Shown in pieces: positions 55,850 through 64,000 of a stretch of 64,000 bases of DNA; the stretch's first letter is position 1, and every line of letters starts with the position of its first letter. Source of the DNA: Liopterus haemorrhoidalis (taxonomy: Eukaryota > Arthropoda > Insecta > Coleoptera > Dytiscidae); NCBI GenBank assembly GCA_963971575.1, contig OZ020620.1, positions 34,921,992 through 34,985,991 of the forward strand. Reading direction: 5' to 3'. A program made the translations under genes and the position numbers. A model generated the notes under the pieces. It searched no databases and was not told where the DNA came from. It was given only the letters and a program-made list of their open reading frames with translations.

Positions 55850-57108
55850 GACCTGGAAGATGTGTTAAAAAAGTGGCAGGCGGGAGGTATAAAAGTAGGA
55901 AGCACGAAGGTGTGGTCTTTAGCGTACGCTGACGACATGGTGCTAATAGCCAGAAGTGCAGCTGAACTGAAAGACGTGCTCAAAAGGATTAAAAGGTACT
56001 TGTAGAGTAAGAACATGAGACTGAGTTCGGAAAAATCAAAGGTAATAGAGTTCAGAAAAGGAGGAGGTAGGGAAAAGAAAGAAGAATGGAAATGGGGAGA
56101 AAACGAATTGGAGCAAGTAAAGGAAATCAAATATCTGGGTTATATTTTTCAAAAAAACAATGGAGATTCAAAACATATTAAAGACAGAAAAAAGCAAGGA
56201 ACGCTATGGGTCAAGTTTGGAGTGTAGGAGAAAAGAAATTTAGAACGGATTTCCAGAAGAGGATGTTCCTATATGACAAGTTGGTAAAGGGAATTCTCCT
56301 TTACGGATCAGAGATATGGGGGTGGAGAGAACATGAAGAGATAGAAAGAACACAGGAAATATACATTAAGTGGACGCTACAACTAGACAGACAGACCCCT
56401 AGCTACATAGTGATGACCGAAACAAAGAGGGACAAAATTGGAATAAACACCGGAGCCAGAGCCGCAAAATATGAACAGAGAATAAGATTAAGTAGTAATA
56501 AAATCCTAGAAAATTGCTGAAAAGAAAGGGAAAGAAATAGCCAAACAAATTGGGGCACTGAGAGAAGGAAATACTACGAGAGGAACGGATATGGATTAGA
56601 AGAAATAAAGAGGATGCAAGAAGAAGGAGAGGATTTCCTGCAGATGCTGACGGAAAGAGACAGAGAAATTCAAGACCAAGAGCGACAAAACAGGATCGAC
56701 ACAACAAGGTACAACAAATACTACTATAGGATACAAGGAACAACCTTACCAGAGTACCTGATCAAAACTAACAAACATCAGAATCTCATAGCGAGGTTCA
56801 GATGCGGGAATGAGGCAGCAGACAACCAATTCTGGAAGAAAGAGGAAGAAAGGAAATGTAGGACATGCGGGGAACAGCCAGAAACTCTCTACTACTTGCG
56901 ATGCTGCCCGGGAATAGGGGAAGATCCAGGGCGACTGGAAAAGGTACTTGGGGAATCCGGAAGTGGTATAAAATGGATGAGGAAGGTGAAGAATAGAAGA
57001 GAAACTCACGCCCAGCAGCCAAAAGACTGATGTTTTTTCATAAAAAAAAAAAACTTTTGTTATGCAATATAAGCAATGTGACATTTTCTGATTTTTTTTG
57101 GATTTTTT

Positions 57109-57164
<56 letters not shown>

Positions 57165-57297
57165 TTTTATTTTGTTTTTTTTTTCTTTTAAATGAATTTT
57201 TGTGAGTTTTGGTTATTATACAATTAATGGGTTTGGAAAAAATGTATGTATGAAATGTACTTAATTCGAAGCCGAAAGGCATGAATAAAGATTATTA
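55850..57297 (+). pseudogene. 5'-truncated, frame-broken LINE (RT and C-terminal finger)
   Basis: The remains of a non-LTR ORF2 begin GGIKVGSTKVWSLAYADDMVL (RT catalytic YADD) and continue RLSSEKSKVIEFRKGGG...EIKYLGYIFQ, TDFQKRMFLYDKLVKGILLY and GSEIWGWREHEEIE. Stops and frameshifts occur at ~56004, 56228 and 56520. The last part (56614-57030) ends with a CRTCGEQPETLYYLRCC-like finger. The 3' UTR has a 50-bp (TA)n at 57113-57162 and ends cgaagccgaaaggcatgaat.aaag then a TTA repeat. It resembles the 3' end at 12975-13301. Confidence 0.85.
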
Positions 57298-57436
57298 CTA
57301 CTATTCGAAAGAGCCGATTTAATGATACAGTTGAGCAATTTTCTATCAGACAACCCTCCCCCCAATAAAATTGCGGACAAAGACGTATTCTACGTCAATT
57401 TTTTAACATAACTAATATTTTTAACATTTGTTTCAG

Positions 57437-57599
57437 GCCGAAGGTTGGTCCTTTCCTCACGGCGCACGTCTTAAGGTGCGATGTCGTGAACTAGGGCTCT
57501 ACAAATTATTGGGCGACTCTTCTCCAAGGTGCACTAATGGTGTCTGGTCTAACAAACTGCCATCCTGTGTACCTACAACAATGCTGACAAATTTCACAG
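57437..57599 (+). CDS. hig: Internal exon of a Hikaru genki-like gene (second half of Sushi module)
   Basis: A 163-nt exon between acceptor catttgtttcag and donor ACAG|gtaagc. It starts in phase 0 and ends in phase 1. It encodes AEGWSFPHGARLKVRC, RELGLYKLLGDSSPRC, TNGVWSNKLPSC and VPTTMLTNFT. The three cysteines, the W after NGV and the G/P spacing are the canonical second half of a Sushi/CCP domain. The first cysteine is supplied by exon 23500-23591. The end phase matches the next exon exactly (G|AG giving E). The domain call is secure; assignment to hig rests on the combined Sushi-Ig order and recalled similarity of the following exon. Confidence 0.78.
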
Positions 57600-58859
57600 G
57601 TAAGCTTACCGAAAAAGTACTTTTAAACTACTTCGATTCCCATCAATATATTGAGATTTTTTCGCGCAATATTGTCACGTGGGTGGTTAGATTGAGACAC
57701 AACTCCTGGTTTCAACATAACAAATTTATTAAATATGTATATCACATTTTCAAAATATAGTTTGAATTGGTCCATGGAGTTGGGGAAGTCTTCGGTCCAT
57801 CCCGTGTTGGCCAGGATCGGCTTGGACCTATCTCCGAGGCGGGGACTACCCATCCGGGAGTCGAGAAGCCTGGAGAAATCTTCTTCCACTCACATGGTGA
57901 CTGCTTGCTTGGCTTCACTCTCGTTGCAAGAATTTGGCGTCAGTGTCTTGCTCGTCACCCTGTGGACTAATACGTGCAGCGGAGTTGGCTATGTTCCACT
58001 GCTTCCATAATTTGTGACTTGCAGCCTTTTTGTAACGAAAGCTCTATCCAAAGATATCCAATATGACATACGTTCCCATTTAAAAAATCGAAATTGTCCT
58101 TGATATCCTGTACTTCCGATTTTTTCCGGAAAATTTCAATACTACCATTCAATTTTGTGGATAAATTTTAGTTCTAAATTTTTCCCAACCTGCTCACACG
58201 TCGCTTTTTCGAAAAAATGTGTGTTCTCTTTATCGTGATACACCATAGTATAGGGGGGCCGCAGACAATATTTACATAATTTCGGGGGGATCCCAGGCCA
58301 GAAAAGGTTGAGAAACACTGATGTATACCATATTTTCGGACGGAAGAAGTATTATTATTAAACCAAGGGCATGCGCAAAGAGCTCGATATGTCTTTAACA
58401 GTTATCTATTGTAGAGATGGTATTTTTTGGTCCATTGAGATGATATCTCTTGTGTTATGACTGATATAACAAGATAAAAGACTGAACATTAAGAATGTTT
58501 GTTCGATTCGATCAGATCAAAATGGCTATGATCTCCTTTCTAAGGACATCAACGATGATTGATCGCACAAAAACTGTCTATCATTCCTACAAATGTAACA
58601 TCTAACATTTAATTTTAAAGATAAGATCATAACGAGAGAAATTCTCTCTGTAGAATAACGTAAGGTCCATATCTTAAATATAGGTTACATTTTATTACTA
58701 TACTACTCCTGTGAAGGACGTAGGGCCATCAACCATGGACATTATCCTTTTTAGTATACATTCGATTCAGTTTCTATGCTTTTTTTATGCAGTCATTTTC
58801 TTAAATTTGTCTTCTTAAGACGGTAAAGTAGTATTTTTCGTAATTTTTTGTAAGTATCT
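57600..58859. other. Intron 2, first part: GC-richer unexplained stretch and a solo hAT end
   Basis: 57760-58010 is notably GC-rich with short open frames on both strands but no domain I recognise; it may be a retroelement scrap. 58296-58321 (...aggttgagaaacactg) looks like a hAT terminus without a partner. Confidence 0.35.
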
Positions 58860-59057
58860 ATTTTTTATTTTTTTTTATTTTACAGTTTTTAAGGAAAGCC
58901 AACAGTAGACCCTATAACTGGCTTCCACGAATTATTGTAATTGTGTTACATATCTTACATTTTTTTTTACATATTTGTACACATTAATTTAGATTAATAA
59001 CAATAATATTTAAAAAAAAAAGAAAAAATAAACTACAATACGTATGTTTCTTAGAAA

Positions 59058-59462
59058 TTAAGTATTGGATTTTATTTTGTTTTTAAATTGTTGCAGGGAT
59101 AAGCTAAATAAGTCCAAATGTAGAAAATTATTATTATAAGTTGACATAAGTCTATTAATAGGTGAGGCTTTGTAACAGTTAGTGTGACATTTTGGTAATT
59201 TAAAAAGTGCGCTTGATCTGGTAGATTTAACGGGAGCTAAAAAGTTGATATTTGAAATAAATGTTTGGGAATCGATTAAATTATTAACTATTTTAAAAAG
59301 AAATATCATATCGGTCTGGTATCTTCTGTTTTGTAAAGATTCGTAATTAAGTAATTGCAAGGTATTTAAGTAAGTAGAGTAGCCAATATTTAATTTGTAA
59401 CAAACTGTAGACATGAATTTTTTCTGAACAGATTCTATTAAATTAATATTTTTATCATACAT
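59058..59462 (-). pseudogene. C-terminal RT fragment of the interrupted LINE
   Basis: A 134-residue open frame: NLIESVQKKFMSTVCYKLNI, LQNRRYQTDMIFLFKIVNNLI, ending NKIKSNT. This is the post-RT region found at the C-terminus of many insect Jockey-group ORF2 proteins. A stop upstream (~59516) and the family A insertion separate it from the catalytic part at 60735-61020. Confidence 0.8.
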
Positions 59463-59584
59463 TGGATTCCAAATGACTGAGCAATATTCTAATTGAGATC
59501 ATACTATGGAATTAAATAACAATGTTAAAGTTTCTTTCGTGTGAAAGGGCTAAGTACAAAACCTAAGAGTTTATAAGCCTTTTT

Positions 59585-60727
<1,143 letters not shown>

Positions 60728-61103
60728 TTTTTTCTTATGTTGTCAATATGATCATTAAACAATAGCTTAGAATCGAAAAGTATGCCTAAATCTCTGATTG
60801 TTGTCTTGGTTATTAAATTTATACCATTTAAACCATAGTTAAATTTCAATATATTTCTATTACGTGTGAAGTTGACCACACAACATTTATCAATATTTAA
60901 GCTCATATAATTTTCTAGGCACCATTTATGAAGTCTTAATAGATCTTCTTGCATTTTATAACAATCTGTTGTCGTTTCAATAACTCTATAGAACTTCAAA
61001 TCGTCAGCAAATAATAAATTGAAGGAAAATTCAAAAAATATATAAATTTTTTTCATTCTTATATGTAATGTTTCCATGGTCATGATAAATAATATCTCTG
61101 TTA

Positions 61104-61531
61104 GGGTCGGTTTTACAATTCATGGTTACCTGTTGGTTAACTCAAATCAATGGCTAACGACATATTTGCAATATAATAATTACCATATGTTTCCACGGTA
61201 ACCACTAGCCAGAGACAGAGCCGCAGTAAGGAAAACTTGCGCTAGGGGTAAAACTGCGTTTTGGCGCCCTTGGCAAATAAATGTAAGTGATAAGCAAAAA
61301 CAAGATTCTCACCTCCCAAAATCTAGATGATGAGCAAAAAAAAGGTCCTCACCTCCTAAATTCCAAGTGGTGAGCAAAAAAAAGGTCCTCACCTCCCAAA
61401 ATCCAAGCGAAGAGAAAAAAAAAGGTCCTCACGTTCGCAATGTGGCGCCCTTTTCCTTAGTGCGCCAGCCCCCCCCCCCCCCTTACTGCGGCTCTGGCCA
61501 GAGACTTAACAGTCGATTGTAAAACCGGGCA
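61104..61531. mobile_element. PIF/Harbinger-like MITE (GGGTCGGTTTTACAAT), TTA duplication
   Basis: Ends gggtcggttttacaat and attgtaaaaccgggca are inverted and flanked by TTA (61101-61103, 61532-61534). Intact family B copies show the empty site. Contains the hAT MITE at 61216-61496. Confidence 0.85.
61216..61496. mobile_element. hAT MITE (CAGAGCCGCAGTAAG) with perfect 8-bp TSD
   Basis: Inverted ends cagagccgcagtaag / cttactgcggctctg are flanked by gccagaga (61208-61215, 61497-61504). The interior has the same gagcaaaaaaaaggtcctca minisatellite as the two unrelated MITEs at 7.8 and 9.0 kb. A C14 run lies near the right end. Confidence 0.88.
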
Positions 61532-61859
61532 TTAGAAAATATTAGGCCAAGTTATTTCTACTCTGCTGCTAGAATGTATTTTATACAAGTACTTTATTAG
61601 ACACAATATTAAAGCCCACCATAGATTGGCGCTTGTTGATTTGATTTATTTTAATGTTTTTTATAAGGCTTAGTTACCATCTAAAAATTCAAAAATTGAA
61701 GAAAATGATCTCATATTTTCAAATCCGTCGCCTATTTGCAATAAAATAATATAAACAACTTTATATAATAAACATTTTAATTCATTTTGAATTTTAAAGA
61801 AAATGTTTAACCAGGATCTTATATATCAAGAATCACATTATAATCACATTTTATTGCAG

Positions 61860-62033
61860 AGGATGCCCCACCAACGATTCTTATTCGAATCCCAGCTGGT
61901 TCAGCGTCAGTTGAGCCTTCGGGAATCCTTGCAGTATATCCTGGAAGTACTCTTCACCTGGAGTGTCTCTTCTCTAGGAGACTGGGAAGTCCGGACTGGA
62001 CCTGGACTAGTCCACTTGGTCAATATTTAACAG
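61860..62033 (+). CDS. hig: Internal exon of a Hikaru genki-like gene (start of Ig domain)
   Basis: A 174-nt exon between acceptor ttttattgcag and donor ACAG|gtaaga, phase 1 in and phase 1 out. It encodes (E)DAPPTILIRIPAGSASVEPS, GILAVYPGSTLHLECLF and SRRLGSPDWTWTSPLGQYLT. YPGSTLHLEC is the B-strand and first cysteine of an Ig domain, and the WTWTS stretch holds the core Trp region. The second half of the Ig domain must be in the next exon beyond the window. The PPTILIRIPAG...WTWTS..QYLT string is what I recall as characteristic of Hikaru genki. Identity needs a search. The start is fixed by the splice phase shared with exon 57437-57599. Confidence 0.75.
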
Positions 62034-62082
62034 GTAAGATGTACTACTTTATTTTTACAAGCATATTAGTATATTTGGATAT

Positions 62083-62441
62083 AGTAAAGGAGACTTTAGT
62101 TGACAGATGACGGTTAATTAAAGCAATGGTTCAATGGGAGAGAACTATAGCAATAAAATTTCCATATTTGAATAGAGCCATATTATTTGTTCACAGACAA
62201 AGCTAGAAATAAAATCCCATCTAGTGGTGGGAATGCTGAATGCCCGCGCGTGTATACAAAGGGACATATGTTGAAGTTACCATATTAAAATATAATAAAA
62301 AAAGACAAAAACTATGAACGTACGTTACAGTAAGAAGCCGAAATACGTTCTTGACATCTTACATAAAACTGTGTGAAATAGATATATATTTCTTTATCGG
62401 ATCTCAATCGATCTATCTGTCAAGTAAATTCTCCTTTACTA
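62083..62441. mobile_element. TAGTAAAGGAGA MITE, copy 2
   Basis: TA-flanked inverted ends tagtaaaggaga / tctcctttacta; inverted relative to 8480-8867. A LINE 3' end abuts it at 62442. Confidence 0.78.
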
Positions 62442-63350
62442 TAATAATAATAATAATAATCCTTTATTCAACTTAAAAGTAATTTACAAGTTATGTCAAA
62501 AAAAAATTATATGAAAACAATGTTTAAAAGAAAACAGTTATTTAAAAATACAATAAATACAAGTTATTCATTTAGAAATTCTTGAACAGAATAGTAGGCT
62601 TGTTTGGCAAGGACTTTTTTAAAAATATATTTGAATTTCTTCGCATTTATATTTCTATCATGGGCTGGGATTTTATTGAAAATATTGAACCCAATATTCA
62701 TCCTTCTCGTAACTTCAAGTCGTGATTGTGGCACAGTTAAATTTTCTTTGGATCTTATGTTGTGAATATGCGATTCTTTGCGCATACAAAGATTTCCACA
62801 TATTTTCTTTATTTCCGTGGCTTGCAGAAATATGAACTGCGCATAAAGCGTAAGTATATTCAGCTCCTTGAAAATTGGTCTGCAGGATGCTGTTTTTGGT
62901 GCATTTACAATGGCCCTGACAGCTTTCTTCTGAAGTAGAAATATCATTTCGGCCTTTGGTGAACTTCCCCAGATTGACAATCCATAGGCCATGACTGAAT
63001 GAAATAGCGAATAGTATGTTGTTTGGGCTAATTTTTGATTCGATATCTTCCTTACTCGTCGTATGGCATAAATGGCTTTGTTTAATTTTCCACTTAATCT
63101 ATCGATGTGACATTTCCATGTTAATCCAGAATCCAAACGTAGGCCCAGAAAGTCTCCGGTGTCGGACCTGGGATTTCTTCTGTTGGATGTGAAGATCATG
63201 CTCTTAGTTTTCTCTTTGTTCAAATGCAGATTATTTACCTCAAACCATTCGATCGCTTCCAAGTTTGCGGCAGCAGCCTTAATTGACAGTATGTCGTCAT
63301 CTTTGTCGTTTACGACTAATGTTGTGTAATTCTTAAACTGGTCTCCGTGG
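62442..63350 (-). pseudogene. 5'-truncated Jockey-type LINE, RT C-terminal half
   Basis: The minus strand begins in a degraded YADD region (NYTTLVVNDKDDDILSI) and runs open from 63262 as MEAIEWFEVNNLHLNKEKTKS, LDSGLTWKCHIDRLSGKLN, ISNQKLAQTTYYSLFHSVMAYGLSIWGSS...LLQKKAVRAI and ILTLYAQFIFLQATEIK. It ends KQAYYSVQEFLNE at 62564. These are the thumb and C-terminal motifs of Jockey/CR1-like ORF2 proteins. The 3' UTR ends gttgaataaaggattattat with an ATT microsatellite tail. There is no endonuclease or N-terminal RT. 232 residues remain open, so the insertion is not very old. Confidence 0.88.
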
Positions 63351-63658
63351 ACAGGAAAGCCATAAAGGGGCCGAAAAATTCTGATAACTGATGACAGCTA
63401 AATACATAAACAGAGTGTGCAGTCAAATCGCGTCTGGCCCAAATCTATAAACACTATTATTTCAATTCTCATTACGGATTACAATTACTGACTAAGAAAT
63501 TAAAGAAATTAGTTAACAAAATTACAAATAATAAAATTGGATAGTGCTTTTTTAGAAAAATAATTCAAAAAGTCTGCCAGGACCTTGTTAATTTGCCCAG
63601 CTTCTGTCGTGTATCAACGACCCTGCTGAAGATGATTTCTGAAATATACCATTAAAAC
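63351..63658. other. Intronic sequence, nothing recognised
   Basis: No exon or element recognised. Confidence 0.4.
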
Positions 63659-64000
63659 CAGTGGCGGTTCGTGACTTTTTGGGACCCAGAGCTGCAAATT
63701 ATAATACAAGGATAGGTTTAGGTGTTTAACCACAACGTTTTATCACATAAGACTCTGTTGAATTGCCTCTTATAATTATAATTTTTGCTTTTTGCACTTT
63801 TCGAAATATTTAAATTTGGTGTGGGTGGCCCCAATTTTTTCATATCAATTTTTCTTCTAACGTTCGTCTGTTAAATGAAATTTCCAATAATGATTTGACA
63901 GTATTAATTTTTTAAACCTATTGTTTTATAATCTAAAATACGAAACGTATTTGTTAAGCTAAGATACTTATATAAATTTAAAAGAAAAAGTTAGAAAATA
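63659..64000 (+). mobile_element. Left end of a hAT-like element running off the window
   Basis: cagtggcggttcgtgacttt is a typical hAT/MITE terminus (compare cagtggcggatctagc at 7821). The right end is outside the window, so the class is provisional. Confidence 0.5.

Larger units (their letters stand above)
61046..61600 (+). repeat. Family B 3' fragment interrupted by nested MITEs
   Basis: 61058-61103 (atgtaatgtttccatggtca...ctctgtta) and 61532-61600 (ttagaaaatattaggccaag...) are adjacent in intact family B copies. Confidence 0.8.

Noticed and set aside
57623..57889. 88-aa minus-strand frame beside the hig exon
   Set aside because: No recognisable domain, no splice or start context; kept only as part of an unexplained GC-rich stretch.

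Overview
The window looks like intronic DNA from a large, AT-rich, transposon-dense insect nuclear genome. It contains many mariner/Tc1, hAT, piggyBac-like and PIF/Harbinger-like elements, non-LTR retrotransposons with jockey/I-type proteins, and insect-like cellular exons. I could not fix the species. A beetle or hemipteran with a large genome is a guess.

Three short plus-strand exons (23500-23591, 57437-57599, 61860-62033) have consensus splice sites and mutually compatible phases. Joined, they encode a four-cysteine Sushi/CCP module followed by the start of an Ig-like module. The best match I recognise is the secreted synaptic-cleft protein Hikaru genki (hig). The rest of the gene lies outside the window. 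The intron between the first two exons is about 33.8 kb and holds most of what follows. Inside it, on the minus strand, is an intact intronless gene for a secreted leucine-rich-repeat protein of 353 aa (27822-28883). A second candidate minus-strand exon of unknown function lies at 47480-47839.

Layout. 0-7 kb: a mariner scrap, then a complete non-LTR retrotransposon (1188-6946) with a 12-bp target duplication, a poly-Q ORF1 with a zinc knuckle, and an intact endonuclease-RT-RNase H ORF2. 7-23 kb: hAT MITEs, a fold-back element, mariner remnants, a tandem-repeat-rich hAT element and a Harbinger-like MITE. 23-31 kb: first hig exon, a 1.2-kb TIR element, the LRR gene and an internally deleted Tc1/mariner element. 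31-39 kb: two copies of a composite hAT element (a hAT inside a hAT) and a four-level nest. 39-42 kb: a piggyBac-like element loaded with other insertions. 43-52 kb: a cluster of related short TA-flanked MITEs, some nested. 52-57 kb: a deleted mariner, a hAT MITE and a LINE remnant. 57-64 kb: two hig exons, two further LINE remnants and nested MITEs.

Two non-coding families recur throughout. Family A (about 1.1 kb) and family B (about 0.7 kb) both carry an internal GTCY tetranucleotide array, a 3' hairpin and A/T-run flanks. This matches the architecture of DINE-1/Helentron-associated elements. Family A also carries a fast-diverging tRNA-like core, which I regard as the most novel observation. 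Most predicted reading frames outside the listed genes are transposon debris or read through simple repeats.
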